Shown: positions 1 through 8,863, counted from the first letter of the stretch. The stretch: DNA of 64,000 bases from Streptomyces bauhiniae (GCF_004784475.1 NZ_SRRT01000001.1:992001-1056000); one strand, 5' to 3'. Notes: generated by a model not told the origin, from the sequence alone. Made by a program: numbers and translations.

Positions 1-337
1 TCATCTCGTAGCCCACGAGGCCGATGTCGCACTCGGGGTGCGCGAGCACCGCGAGGGACGACCCGTCCGAGACGGACATGAGGAACAGGAAGCCGCGTTC
101 CATCTCGACGACGGTCTGCGCCACGCTGCCACCCTCGAAGATCCGGGACGCCCCGGCCGTGAGAGAGGTCAGGCCGGACGCGACGGCCGCCAACTGGTCG
201 GCGCGGTCCCTCGGGAAGCCTTCGGACATCGCCAGCAGAAGGCCGTCGGCGGAGACCACCACCGTGTGCGACACCCCTGGGGTGTTGTCCACGAAGTTGG
301 TGATCAACCAGTTCAGGTTCTGTGCCGCCTGGCTCAT
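1..337 (-). CDS. cvnB: Roadblock/LC7 domain protein, CvnB of a conservon (3' end beyond window)
   Basis: This is the N-terminal 112 residues of a Roadblock/LC7 protein, read leftward and cut by the window edge. The start MSQAAQNLNWLI and the later segments TPGVSHTVVVSADG and LTAGASRIF are typical of the small (about 130-140 residue) conservon Roadblock proteins, which act with a Ras-like GTPase at the membrane. It starts 9 bp after the stop of the sensor-kinase-like gene, so the two are one operon. In known conservons a DUF742 protein (CvnC) and a GTPase (CvnD) follow; they would lie off the left edge. The family assignment is secure; the signal it serves is unknown. Confidence 0.9.
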   Translation of the reverse strand, partial: MSQAAQNLNWLITNFVDNTPGVSHTVVVSADGLLLAMSEGFPRDRADQLAAVASGLTSLTAGASRIFEGGSVAQTVVEMERGFLFLMSVSDGSSLAVLAHPECDIGLVGYEM

Positions 338-346
338 CGGACTCAA

Positions 347-3300
347 CTAACGCTCCTGCTGGTGAGTGGGGCTCGGGAAGCTGCCGGTCTGGCCGCCCCC
401 GGCCTGACGGCCCTGAGCGATACCCCGACGGAGATTGGTCAGCCGGCCGCGTACGTCGTCAGGCGCACGGGAGACCTGCGGACCGCTGTGGTGCTGTTGC
501 TGCTGTGCCGTGCCCGGGACGAGGTTCGCCTTGGGCACACGGCGCGGCAGACCGGAGGTGGTGACACCGCCCGCCGCGGGCTGCCGTACGCGCTCCGCCT
601 GCCGGACGAGTTCGTCGTTCGGAGAGGTGCGCCACGAGCCGGTGGTGGACGACGACTGCTGCGGGGCGGGCGTGGGGGCCTGCGCCTGCGGCTGCTGAGG
701 GGCGGCCGGAGCGGACTCCGGCTGCTGCTGCTGTTCCTGCTGGAACCAGTTGGTCTCCAGCGTGTCGTACAGCGGGGTCCGGCCGTCACCGGTGTTGCCG
801 GCCGGGGCCGGGGGCAGCGCCCAGTTGTCGGCCGGGGCCTGACGCGCCGGACGCTGCGGGGCGGCGGGCCGCTGCTGCTCGAACTGACCGGTGTTTCCGG
901 CCTGGTTCGGGTTCTGCGCGGCCTGGTTGCCGTTCTGGTGCTGCGCCGGACGGCCGGGCAGCGCGTGCTGGCCGGTGTGGCCGGCCTGGTACGCGTCGTA
1001 GCCCTGCTGGACCGGGAACTGGCCGGTGTGCTGCGGGGCCTGGGGGTTCTGCCGGCCCTGCTGCTGGCCTTGGGGGCCGCCGAACAGGTCGGGGCGGGTG
1101 TACTCGTCGCCGCCCTGCTGACGGCCGTAGCCGGCTCCCTGCTGGGCGCCGGGCTGCTGGTACTGGCCCATGTTCTGCTGGTCGTTGGCTCCCGGACGCT
1201 GGAACTGGCCCGTGTGCTGGGCCCCGCCCGCGCCGGGCCGGGCGAACTGCCCGGTGTGCTGCTGCTGGTCGCCCGCGCCGTAGAGGTCCTGGCGGGGGAA
1301 GCCGCCGGTCTGCGAGGGGTCCTGCGCGTCGATGCGGGGCATCTCGGCGGTGCCGCCCATGCCGTGGCGGTCGTCGATGCGCGGCATGCGCGCGGTCTGC
1401 GACGGGTCCTGCTCGTCGTGGCCGCGCGGCACGTCCAGCGAGGCACGCGAGCCGGGGTTGCCACCGGGCAGCTCGGCACGCGGGCCGCCACGCGGCGGGA
1501 GCTGCGGCTGACGCCCCTGCTCGGCACCGGCACCGGCGCCACCGCGCTGCTGCTGGGCCGGGCCACGGCCGCCGAAGGCGTCCTGCTGCGGGCCGGAAGC
1601 CTGGGGGGCCGGACGGTTCTGCTGGTTCTGCTGACCGGGCTGGTTCGGCTGGAAGGCACCGGGGCCCTGCGGGCCACGGGCGCCACCGGGACCGCCGGGG
1701 CGGCCGCCGTTCTGGCCGTTGCCGGGAAGGGCCGCGCGCGGACCCTGGCCCGCGCCGACCTGGCCGCGCTGGCCGGAGCCGCCGGCCAGGAGTCCACCGG
1801 CGGCCGGAGCGCCGCCGAGGGCACCGCCACCGCCGCCGTTGTTCCGGCGTGCCGCCGCGGCACCGGCCGCGGCCTGCGCGGCGGCGGGACCGCCACCGGA
1901 GCCGGAGCCGCCGGCCTTGCCCGGAGCGGGCTTCTTGCCGCCCTGGGCGACGTCGACGGGCAGCATGACCAGCGCGGTCGTACCACCGGAGTCGGACGGG
2001 CGGAGCTGGATGCGGATGCCGTGGCGCTGCGACAGCCGGCCGACCACGAACAGACCCATGCGGCGGGAGACCGACACGTCCACGGTGGGCGGCGCGGCGA
2101 GGCGCTCGTTGATCGCGGCGAGGTCCTCGGGGGAGAGGCCGATGCCGGTGTCGTGGATCTCGATCAGCACGCGGCCGTCGGGCAGCGCGTGACCGGTGAC
2201 CTTGACCTTGGTCTGCGGGGAGGAGAACGAGGTGGCGTTCTCCAGCAGCTCGGCGAGGAGGTGCACGAGGTCGTTGACGACGCGGCCGGCGACCTCGGTG
2301 CTCGGCACCGACGCCAGCTCGATGCGCTCGTACTGCTCCACCTCGGAGGCGGCGGCGCGGAGCACGTCGACCAGTGGGACCGGGCGGGTCCAGCGCCGGC
2401 CGGGCTCCTCACCGGCGAGGACGAGGAGGTTCTCGCCGTTACGGCGCATGCGGGTCGCGAGGTGGTCGAGCTTGAACAGCGAGGAGAGCTGGTCGGGGTC
2501 GGCCTCGCGGGACTCCAGCTCGGAGATGAGCGAGAGCTGACGCTGGATCAGGCCCTGGGAGCGGCGCGAGAGGTTGGTGAACATCGCGTTGACGTTGCCT
2601 CGCAGCAGCGCCTGCTCGGCGGCGAGTCGGACCGCCTCGTGGTGCACCTCGTCGAAGGCCGCGGCCACCTGGCCGATCTCGTCCCGCGAGTGCACACCGA
2701 CCGACTCCACGGACGTGTCCACGTCCTGCGGGTCGGACTCGGAGAGCTGCTTGACCAGCTCGGGCAGCCGGTCCTGGGCGACCTTGGTGGCGGTGTCCTG
2801 GAGGCGGCGCAGCGAACGGATCATGGACCGGGCCACGACGAACGCGCCGACCAGCGAGACGCCGAGCACGAGCAGGATCAGCACACCGGAGATGATCGCC
2901 TCCTGTTCGGAGGTCGCCTTCAGCTCGCGGGCCTTCTGCTCCATGCTGTCGAGCAGCTCGTGCTCGATCTTCTTCATCTGCTGGATCTTGGTGGAGCTGT
3001 CGTCCACCCAGTCCAGGTACGAGCGGGCCGGCTGGCCCGCCAGGCCGTCGCGCGACTCGAAGACGCGCTTGGCGTAGAGGTCGGCCGCCTGGATCGTCGG
3101 GTTGTTCTCGTCGATGGGCTTGAGGATCTCCTCGGCGCCCTGGCTCGCGTAGACCTTGCGGAAGATGTTGAGCTCGGAGCCCTCGCTGTCGTACGCGGCC
3201 TCGCCGTAGAGGCGGTCGTTGGTCGACAGGTCGCCCTTGGTGGCGTTGCTGGCGGGCAGGGCGGCCGCGATGACGGCGCGCTGCACCGACGCATACTCCT

Positions 3301-4105
3301 TGGCCGTGGAGAACGCGGCCAGGGCGCGGGTGCGCTGGATCATCTCCGGGTTGCTCGACGCCTCGGCCATGTCCTGGGAGAGGTCGATGAGCTGGGTGAT
3401 CAGCCGGTGGTACGCCTCGACGGTCTGGGTCGAGTTGCCCTCGGAGGTGTACGCGTCCCGGCGGATCTTGCCGAGCGCGTCGAGCTGGGAGACCAGGCCG
3501 ACCAGGGTGTCGCGGACGCCCTGGAGGTTGCCGTCCTTGCTCGCCGCGTCGATGTCCTCGGCGGAGTCCTCGAAGGTCTTCTTCGCGTTGTCCGTCTTGT
3601 CGCGGAAGCCCTTGACCGTGTAGTCGGACGACTTGAGGCCGTGCGCCAGGGGACCGGCGGACTGGTCGCGCTCCTCCTGGAGGGCGGCGGCCAGCTCGGT
3701 CGCGCGCTGGGTCATCTCGGTCAGCAGCTTCATGTTGTCGAGCTGCTTGATGTCGTCCATCGAGTCGCCGATGCGCAGACCACCGAGCGTGGTGGCCGCG
3801 ACCACCGGCAGCGCGAGCAGCGACACCAGACGCGTGGAGATGCGCCAGTTGCGCAGCGCCATGCGGGAGCCGGTGCTGGGCGTGCTCTTGGCGGTCTTCG
3901 CGGTGGGCGCCGCGGGCTTGGTGCCGGACGCGCCCGCCGGGGCGGAGGCGCCGGGGCGTCCGCCGCGCTCGCCCTTGTCGCCGGACGGTGCCTTGCCGGC
4001 GCTCTGGGCGTGCTGGTGCGAGGAGCCGCCGGCCATGGGGGCAGTCCCGCCGTGCGGCTCCGGCTCGGCCGAACCGCTGCCATCCCTCTTGAAACGTCCC
4101 TGCAC
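347..4105 (-). CDS. cvnA: Conservon sensor histidine-kinase-like protein with nitrate/nitrite-type sensing domain, CvnA
   Basis: The product is a 1252-residue membrane protein. After an 85-residue charged tail comes a membrane segment (LVSLLALPVVAATTLGGL), then an extracytoplasmic helical NIT-type sensing region of about 280 residues, a second membrane segment (GVLILLVLGVSLVGAFVV), a HAMP-like linker, a DHp-like helix with LDHLATRMRRNGENLL, and a GHKL ATPase core with ELLENATSFS and HDTGIGLS. The last 550 or so residues are Gln/Gly/Pro-rich low complexity with repeated HTGQF and MPRID units. I chose the GTG at 4105 (VQGRFKRDG) because AGAGG precedes it by 11 bases and the charged tail fits relatives; a GTG at 4156 would add 17 residues. 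CvnA proteins work with CvnB-D as a GTPase-linked sensor complex. Kinase activity is not certain from sequence. Confidence 0.9.
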   Translation of the reverse strand: MQGRFKRDGSGSAEPEPHGGTAPMAGGSSHQHAQSAGKAPSGDKGERGGRPGASAPAGASGTKPAAPTAKTAKSTPSTGSRMALRNWRISTRLVSLLALPVVAATTLGGLRIGDSMDDIKQLDNMKLLTEMTQRATELAAALQEERDQSAGPLAHGLKSSDYTVKGFRDKTDNAKKTFEDSAEDIDAASKDGNLQGVRDTLVGLVSQLDALGKIRRDAYTSEGNSTQTVEAYHRLITQLIDLSQDMAEASSNPEMIQRTRALAAFSTAKEYASVQRAVIAAALPASNATKGDLSTNDRLYGEAAYDSEGSELNIFRKVYASQGAEEILKPIDENNPTIQAADLYAKRVFESRDGLAGQPARSYLDWVDDSSTKIQQMKKIEHELLDSMEQKARELKATSEQEAIISGVLILLVLGVSLVGAFVVARSMIRSLRRLQDTATKVAQDRLPELVKQLSESDPQDVDTSVESVGVHSRDEIGQVAAAFDEVHHEAVRLAAEQALLRGNVNAMFTNLSRRSQGLIQRQLSLISELESREADPDQLSSLFKLDHLATRMRRNGENLLVLAGEEPGRRWTRPVPLVDVLRAAASEVEQYERIELASVPSTEVAGRVVNDLVHLLAELLENATSFSSPQTKVKVTGHALPDGRVLIEIHDTGIGLSPEDLAAINERLAAPPTVDVSVSRRMGLFVVGRLSQRHGIRIQLRPSDSGGTTALVMLPVDVAQGGKKPAPGKAGGSGSGGGPAAAQAAAGAAAARRNNGGGGGALGGAPAAGGLLAGGSGQRGQVGAGQGPRAALPGNGQNGGRPGGPGGARGPQGPGAFQPNQPGQQNQQNRPAPQASGPQQDAFGGRGPAQQQRGGAGAGAEQGRQPQLPPRGGPRAELPGGNPGSRASLDVPRGHDEQDPSQTARMPRIDDRHGMGGTAEMPRIDAQDPSQTGGFPRQDLYGAGDQQQHTGQFARPGAGGAQHTGQFQRPGANDQQNMGQYQQPGAQQGAGYGRQQGGDEYTRPDLFGGPQGQQQGRQNPQAPQHTGQFPVQQGYDAYQAGHTGQHALPGRPAQHQNGNQAAQNPNQAGNTGQFEQQRPAAPQRPARQAPADNWALPPAPAGNTGDGRTPLYDTLETNWFQQEQQQQPESAPAAPQQPQAQAPTPAPQQSSSTTGSWRTSPNDELVRQAERVRQPAAGGVTTSGLPRRVPKANLVPGTAQQQQHHSGPQVSRAPDDVRGRLTNLRRGIAQGRQAGGGQTGSFPSPTHQQER

Positions 4106-4657
4106 TAGCGTCGCAACCTCTGGACCAGGCGCCCCTCCGCGCGAACGGCGGGACACGGTGTCGGCGTCATGAAGGGCGCCCTGAATACGCCCCCCGTGTG
4201 GTCTTGAGTGACCGGCGCTGGATTCCCCCCTGTCTCACCGCCACGCGGCGCGGCGTCGCGCCCCCTGCGCCGGCTCGTTCCTGCGGCGGTCCGTGGCATT
4301 CCAGCACAGTGCCGGATCTCCAACAAGGGACGTACCCCGAGCTGTGACCTACGTGACGGCGCGTGATCCGGGGGTCACGTCGGGTGGAACCTGATCACCC
4401 GTATAGGCGGGCAATTCCGGCGAGTCGAGCGCGTGTGCGGGACGCTCGAACGGTGTCCCAGTCGCCATGATCAGGAGCGGAATGGTGGGTTCAGATGACC
4501 AATGTCCGTTTCATCGCCCCAGGCCCACCGTCTGAATTGACCCATTTGCGTGGCTCCTAGTGAGCAAACTCACACACCGATCACGGGTGGTTCACGTGAG
4601 TGACGGGGATTCGCATGTTTAGCCTGACGCTTTACAGGATGAGCGGCTCTGCCCATT
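4106..4657. other. Intergenic control region between cvnA and the small gene
   Basis: About 550 bases without a convincing gene. It must hold the leftward cvn promoter. I see a small dyad (CGGGTG, 9-base gap, CACCCG) near 4380-4402 and a TTCACGTGAG site near 4591, but no clear -10/-35 pair. The short reading frames here have poor codon bias and no ribosome binding site. Confidence 0.4.
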
Positions 4658-4683
4658 CCCACCCGATCACCCCACCCGATCAC
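4658..4683. repeat. Perfect 13-bp tandem repeat upstream of the 64-residue gene
   Basis: The unit CCCACCCGATCAC occurs twice with no gap, ending 20 bases before the GTG of the small gene. Such a tandem site so close to a start suggests a regulator binding twice, or control of translation initiation. No known regulator is matched. Confidence 0.6.
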
Positions 4684-4703
4684 GAGGCCACAGGACGACA
4701 ACG

Positions 4704-4898
4704 GTGAAGACGACGATGATGTTCCAGACGACGGCGAACCCGCGACGCACGACGCTGGTGCACCTGAAGGACGCCGGCGAACTGCGGATCGCCGAGCTGC
4801 CCGAGCACCCCACCGACCTCCCCGGCCGGACCGCCAACCCCCGGCGCACCATTCTGATGGAGCTGCCCGCCTCCGCCGTGGTCGAGGCCGGCGTCTGA
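4704..4898 (+). CDS. Small conserved protein with a duplicated ANPRRT motif
   Basis: A 64-residue protein of unknown function. The motif TANPRRTTLVHL near the N-terminus is repeated as TANPRRTILMEL near the C-terminus, about 30 residues later, so it looks like two copies of a beta-strand unit. The start is a GTG preceded by AGGA at 8 bases; ATG codons 4 and 5 codons later are alternatives. Third codon positions are G/C-rich and a strong terminator follows immediately, which supports a real gene. A tandem repeat lies just upstream. No membrane segment or signal peptide is seen. Confidence 0.6.
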   Translation: MKTTMMFQTTANPRRTTLVHLKDAGELRIAELPEHPTDLPGRTANPRRTILMELPASAVVEAGV

Positions 4899-4914
4899 GC
4901 GCACCCGTCCCGCC

Positions 4915-4971
4915 CGAGCGCGGCCCGGCGGCCCGTCCCCGTGACGGCCCACCGGGCCGCGCTCGCTTTTT
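4915..4971 (+). terminator. Intrinsic terminator after the 64-residue gene
   Basis: A perfect 14-bp stem (CGAGCGCGGCCCGG at 4915 pairing with 4952-4965) closes a 23-base loop and is followed by CTTTTT. Confidence 0.9.
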
Positions 4972-5055
4972 CCCGCTCGGCGCATTACCGGCACCGGCGG
5001 GGGATATCCGCCCTCCGCTAATCCCGCCCCGCGCATTTCCCGGCACCGTCCGGCG

Positions 5056-5071
5056 GCATTACCCGTAATGC
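5056..5071. promoter_or_regulatory. Short perfect dyad upstream of the FAH-family gene
   Basis: GCATTAC and GTAATGC flank a 2-base centre. A related GCATTACC stands near 4982. The A+T-rich arms are unusual for this region and could be an operator. The rest of 4972-5275 shows no gene. Confidence 0.35.
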
Positions 5072-5275
5072 GCCCTCGCCCCGGCTGCGCGCCCGTCGGC
5101 CCGTGCCACCACTGGCCCACCGCCCCGCCCGCGACCACCGGAAATCCGGAATTAATCCGCCCCCGTTTCCGCGCCGCATAACCGCCGCCCGCACCACCGG
5201 CCGAACGCCGGACGCGCGGACCGGTTAACCTGGGACGTCAGTACGCCGGTTCTCAGTGAGAGGCGCCAGAATCCC

Positions 5276-6061
5276 GTGCGCATCGCCAGGTTCTCCATCG
5301 ACGGGAACGTAGCCTTCGGCGCGGTCGAGGGCGACAAGCAGGACGAGCTCGTCCTCGACATCATCAAGGGCATCCCCTTCGCCGACCACGAGCTGTCCGG
5401 CACCAAGGTGCCCCTCAGCAAGGTCCGGCTGCTCCCGCCCGTGCTCCCCAACAAGGTCGTGGCCTTCGGCCGCAACTACGCCGAGCACGCCAGGGAACTG
5501 GGCAGCGAGGTGCCCGACGTCCCGTTCGCCTTCTTCAAGCCCTCCACCTCGGTGATCGGCCCCGGCGACGACATCCAGTACCCGCCGTTCACCAAGGAAC
5601 TGCACTACGAGGCCGAGCTGGCCGTGGTCATCGGCCGCATGTGCCGCGAGGTCCCGCGCGAGCGCGTCAAGGACGTCATCTTTGGCTACACCTGCGCCAA
5701 CGACGTCACCGCCCGCGACGTACAGCGCGCCGAGAAGCAGTGGGCCCGCGCCAAGGGCTTCGACTCCTCCTGCCCGCTCGGCCCCTGGGTGGAGACGGAC
5801 ATCGACCTCGCCCGCGCGAACGACCTCACCGTCCAGCTCACCCTCAACGGCGAGCAGCGCCAGCTCGGGCGCACCAGCGAGATGGTCCACCCCATCGAGG
5901 ACCTGATCGTCAACATTTCCGAGGCCATGACGCTGCTCCCCGGCGACGTGATCCTCACCGGCACCCCCGCGGGCGTCGGCTCCATGAGCGTCGGCGACGA
6001 GGTCGCCGTCACCATCGAAGGCATCGGCACTCTCACCAACAAGGTTGTCAAGCGTGGCTAG
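5276..6061 (+). CDS. Fumarylacetoacetate hydrolase (FAH) family protein
   Basis: A 261-residue FAH-fold enzyme. The core shows VVAFGRNYAEHA, the metal-binding region HYEAELAVVIG and YTCANDVTARDVQ, and the C-terminal ILTGTPAGVG loop, as in acylpyruvate hydrolases and 2-hydroxyhepta-2,4-diene-1,7-dioate isomerases. Length fits the short FAH class. The start is a GTG preceded by GAGAGG. Its last 8 bases overlap gltX, so the two are probably co-transcribed, though no metabolic link is obvious. The exact substrate cannot be told; a C-C bond hydrolase or oxaloacetate tautomerase/decarboxylase role is possible. Confidence 0.92.
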   Translation: MRIARFSIDGNVAFGAVEGDKQDELVLDIIKGIPFADHELSGTKVPLSKVRLLPPVLPNKVVAFGRNYAEHARELGSEVPDVPFAFFKPSTSVIGPGDDIQYPPFTKELHYEAELAVVIGRMCREVPRERVKDVIFGYTCANDVTARDVQRAEKQWARAKGFDSSCPLGPWVETDIDLARANDLTVQLTLNGEQRQLGRTSEMVHPIEDLIVNISEAMTLLPGDVILTGTPAGVGSMSVGDEVAVTIEGIGTLTNKVVKRG

Positions 6062-7538
6062 CGCATCCGGCTCCCCCGTACGCGTCCGTTTCTGTCCCTC
6101 GCCCACCGGTAACCCCCACGTGGGCCTGGTGCGCACCGCCCTGTTCAACTGGGCGTTCGCCCGCCACCACGAGGGCACCCTGGTCTTCCGGATCGAGGAC
6201 ACCGACGCGGCCCGCGACTCCGAGGAGTCCTACAACCAGCTCCTGGACGCCATGCGCTGGCTCGGCTTCGACTGGGACGAGGGTCCCGAGGTCGGCGGCC
6301 CGCACGCGCCGTACCGCCAGTCGCAGCGGATGGACATCTACAAGGATGTCGCGCAGAAGCTCCTGGACGGCGGGTACGCCTACTACTGCTACTGCTCCCA
6401 GGACGAGTTGGACACCCGCCGCGAGGCCGCCCGCGCCGCCGGCAAGCCCTCCGGCTACGACGGCCACTGCCGCGAGCTGAGCGCCGCGCAGGTCGAGGAG
6501 TTCACGGCCCAGGGCCGCGAGCCGATCGTCCGCTTCCGGATGCCGGACGAGGCGATCACCTTCGACGACCTGGTGCGCGGCGAGATCACCTACCTCCCGG
6601 AGAACGTGCCGGACTACGGCATCGTGCGCGCCAACGGCGCCCCGCTGTACACCCTGGTGAACCCGGTCGACGACGCGCTGATGGACATCACCCACGTCCT
6701 GCGCGGCGAGGACCTGCTCTCCTCCACCCCGCGCCAGATCGCCCTGTACAAGGCGCTGATGGAGCTGGGCATCGCGAAGCAGATCCCGGCCTTCGGCCAC
6801 CTGCCGTACGTGATGGGCGAGGGCAACAAGAAGCTCTCCAAGCGCGACCCGCAGTCCTCGCTCAACCTCTACCGCGAGCGCGGCTTCCTGCCCGAGGGTC
6901 TGCTCAACTACCTCTCCCTGCTGGGCTGGTCGCTCTCGGCGGACCAGGACATCTTCTCCGTCGCGGAGATGGTGGCCGCCTTCGAGATCTCGGACGTGAA
7001 CCCCAACCCGGCGCGCTTCGACCTGAAGAAGTGCGAGGCGATCAACGCCGACCACATCCGGCTGCTCGACGTGAAGGACTTCACCGAGCGCTGCGACCCC
7101 TGGCTGAAGGCCCCCTTCGCCCCCTGGGCGCCGGAGGACTTCGACGAGGCCAAGTGGCAGGCGATCGCCCCGCACGCCCAGACCCGGCTCAAGGTGCTCT
7201 CCGAGATCACCGACAACGTCGACTTCCTCTTCCTCCCCGAGCCCGCCTACGACGAGGCTTCGTGGACCAAGGCCATGAAGGAAGGCTCGGACGCGCTGCT
7301 GCGCACCGCCCGGGAGAAGCTGGAGTCCGCCGACTGGACCTCGGCCGAATCCCTCAAGGAGGCCGTGCTGGCCGCCGGCGAGGCCCACGGCCTCAAGCTC
7401 GGCAAGGCCCAGGCCCCGGTCCGCGTGGCCGTGACCGGCCGCACCGTCGGCCTCCCCCTGTTCGAGTCCCTGGAGGTACTCGGCAAGGAGAAGACGCTGA
7501 CCCGCATCGACGCGGCACTGGAGCGGCTCGCGGCGTAA
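6054..7538 (+). CDS. gltX: Glutamyl-tRNA synthetase
   Basis: This 494-residue class I aminoacyl-tRNA synthetase charges tRNA-Glu. The HIGH-type motif is PSPTGNPHVGLVR near residue 13, and the KMSKS-type motif is KKLSKRD near residue 265. The C-terminal anticodon-binding helical domain is complete. I chose the GTG at 6054, 9 bases after AAGG; a TTG at 6045 is less likely. It overlaps the upstream FAH gene by 8 bases. Three tRNA-Glu genes lie 1 kb downstream. In actinobacteria this enzyme is generally non-discriminating and also feeds the Glu-to-Gln amidation route; that is family knowledge. Confidence 0.97.
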   Translation: MASASGSPVRVRFCPSPTGNPHVGLVRTALFNWAFARHHEGTLVFRIEDTDAARDSEESYNQLLDAMRWLGFDWDEGPEVGGPHAPYRQSQRMDIYKDVAQKLLDGGYAYYCYCSQDELDTRREAARAAGKPSGYDGHCRELSAAQVEEFTAQGREPIVRFRMPDEAITFDDLVRGEITYLPENVPDYGIVRANGAPLYTLVNPVDDALMDITHVLRGEDLLSSTPRQIALYKALMELGIAKQIPAFGHLPYVMGEGNKKLSKRDPQSSLNLYRERGFLPEGLLNYLSLLGWSLSADQDIFSVAEMVAAFEISDVNPNPARFDLKKCEAINADHIRLLDVKDFTERCDPWLKAPFAPWAPEDFDEAKWQAIAPHAQTRLKVLSEITDNVDFLFLPEPAYDEASWTKAMKEGSDALLRTAREKLESADWTSAESLKEAVLAAGEAHGLKLGKAQAPVRVAVTGRTVGLPLFESLEVLGKEKTLTRIDAALERLAA

Positions 7539-7554
7539 CGAACGCCACACCGTC

Positions 7555-7587
7555 AGGGGCGGCATCCGGCCACCGGATGCCGCCCCT
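7555..7587 (+). terminator. Terminator after gltX
   Basis: A perfect 15-bp stem (AGGGGCGGCATCCGG with its complement) closes a 3-base loop 16 bases after the gltX stop. There is no T-tract, which is common for Streptomyces terminators. Confidence 0.8.
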
Positions 7588-7637
7588 CGGCGTTCCGGCG
7601 CGCTGCCGTGGGGGCGGGTGCCCGTTACCGTCGGCCC

Positions 7638-8366
7638 ATGAGCATCCGAGCCGTGGTCTGGGACGTGGACGACACCCTTTTCGACTACACCACCGCCGAC
7701 CGTGAGGGCATGCGGGCGCACCTCCTGGCGGAAGGGCTGCTCGCCCGGTTCGAGACGCCGGAACAGGCGCTCGCGGCGTGGCGGACGGCGACCGAGGCGC
7801 ACTGGGCGCGGCACGCGGCGGGGGAGTCCACGTTCGAGGGGCAGCGGCTGGACCGGGTGCGGGCGTTCCTGGGGGCGGAACTCAGTGACGCCGAAGCTGA
7901 GGAATGGTTTCTGCGCTACGTCGGGCACTACCAGGCGGCCTGGCAGGTCTTCCCGGACGTGCTGCCCGCCCTGGACGCCCTCCCGGAGCACCGGCACGCG
8001 GTGCTGTCCAACTCCAGCCTGACCGTCCAGGAGCACAAGCTGCGCACCCTGGGCCTGCGGGACCGGTTCGAGTCCGTGCTGTGCGCCGTCGAGCTGGGGG
8101 TGTCCAAGCCGGCCGCCGGGGCCTTCCTGGCCGCCTGCGAGGGGCTGGGGCTGCCCCCGCACGAGGTGGCGTACGTCGGGGACCATCCGGAGATCGACGG
8201 GCGGGGCGCGGCGGAGGCCGGGATGATGTCCGTATGGATCGACCGGGGCGGCCCGCACGCGCGGGCGGCCGGGACGGTCCTGGCCCACCGGATCACCACC
8301 CTCGCCGAACTCCCGGCGCTGGTCCGCGCCGATACCCGTTTTGGAGCCCCGTCCACCTTCGGGTAA
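7638..8366 (+). CDS. HAD-superfamily hydrolase
   Basis: A 242-residue haloacid-dehalogenase-fold hydrolase. Motif I is DVDDTLFDY (nucleophile Asp at residue 9), motif II is LSNSS, motif III is the Lys in GVSKPAAG, and motif IV is YVGDHPEIDGRGA. The helical cap follows motif I, as in the PGMB/YjjG-like class that dephosphorylates small phosphometabolites. No Shine-Dalgarno is seen; TACCGT ends 6 bases before the ATG, so the message may be leaderless. It stands alone between gltX and the tRNA cluster. The substrate is unknown. Confidence 0.9.
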   Translation: MSIRAVVWDVDDTLFDYTTADREGMRAHLLAEGLLARFETPEQALAAWRTATEAHWARHAAGESTFEGQRLDRVRAFLGAELSDAEAEEWFLRYVGHYQAAWQVFPDVLPALDALPEHRHAVLSNSSLTVQEHKLRTLGLRDRFESVLCAVELGVSKPAAGAFLAACEGLGLPPHEVAYVGDHPEIDGRGAAEAGMMSVWIDRGGPHARAAGTVLAHRITTLAELPALVRADTRFGAPSTFG

Positions 8367-8457
8367 TGTTCTTCCTGCGCCGAGGGGAACGGGCCGAAAG
8401 GCCGGGCCCCAGGCGCATCTGCTAGAACAAGATCCCCACTCGGGGCTTGCGTTCCAG

Positions 8458-8529
8458 TGGCCTATGGTGTAATTGGCAGCACGACTGATTCTGGTTCAGT
8501 TAGTCTTGGTTCGAGTCCAGGTAGGCCAG
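8458..8529 (+). tRNA. tRNA-Gln (CTG anticodon), copy 1
   Basis: A 72-base cloverleaf. The acceptor stem is TGGCCTA with TAGGCCA, the anticodon stem is ACTGA with TCAGT, and the loop TTCTGGT shows anticodon CTG. The T-arm carries GGTTCGAGTCC. CCA is not encoded. It differs from the second copy by one compensated acceptor base pair. Confidence 0.97.
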
Positions 8530-8568
8530 CTCGCAGAGCTCATCTGCACCCGCGGATCTTGTCCGCGA

Positions 8569-8641
8569 GCCCCCGTTGTGTAGCGGCCTAGCACGCTGCC
8601 CTCTCAAGGCAGTAGCGCCGGTTCGAATCCGGTCGGGGGTA
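8569..8641 (+). tRNA. tRNA-Glu (CTC anticodon), copy 1
   Basis: A 73-base cloverleaf with acceptor GCCCCCG/CGGGGGT (first pair G-T), anticodon stem CTGCC/GGCAG and loop CTCTCAA. This copy differs from the other two by a compensated anticodon-stem pair. Confidence 0.97.
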
Positions 8642-8669
8642 CTGGTTCCGATCACTCGGAATCGCTAGG

Positions 8670-8742
8670 GCCCCCGTTGTGTAGCGGCCTAGCACGCCGC
8701 CCTCTCAAGGCGGTAGCGCCGGTTCGAATCCGGTCGGGGGTA
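8670..8742 (+). tRNA. tRNA-Glu (CTC anticodon), copy 2
   Basis: A 73-base cloverleaf identical in sequence to copy 3. The anticodon stem is CCGCC/GGCGG with loop CTCTCAA. Confidence 0.97.
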
Positions 8743-8763
8743 CTGACTGGTCTAAACCATCAT

Positions 8764-8835
8764 TGGTCTATGGTGTAATTGGCAGCACGACTGATTCTGG
8801 TTCAGTTAGTCTTGGTTCGAGTCCAGGTAGACCAG
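8764..8835 (+). tRNA. tRNA-Gln (CTG anticodon), copy 2
   Basis: A 72-base cloverleaf. It differs from copy 1 only in the acceptor stem (TGGTCTA/TAGACCA), where a C-G pair has become T-A. Confidence 0.97.
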
Positions 8836-8863
8836 CTCGGACCTGCGGAAACGCAGTGTCCAG

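Noticed and set aside
38-4108. A 1356-codon open frame antisense to the conservon sensor gene
   Set aside because: It is a shadow caused by the codon bias of the sensor gene. Its protein is Arg/Gly/Leu-rich without domains, while the opposite strand has clear membrane and ATPase motifs.
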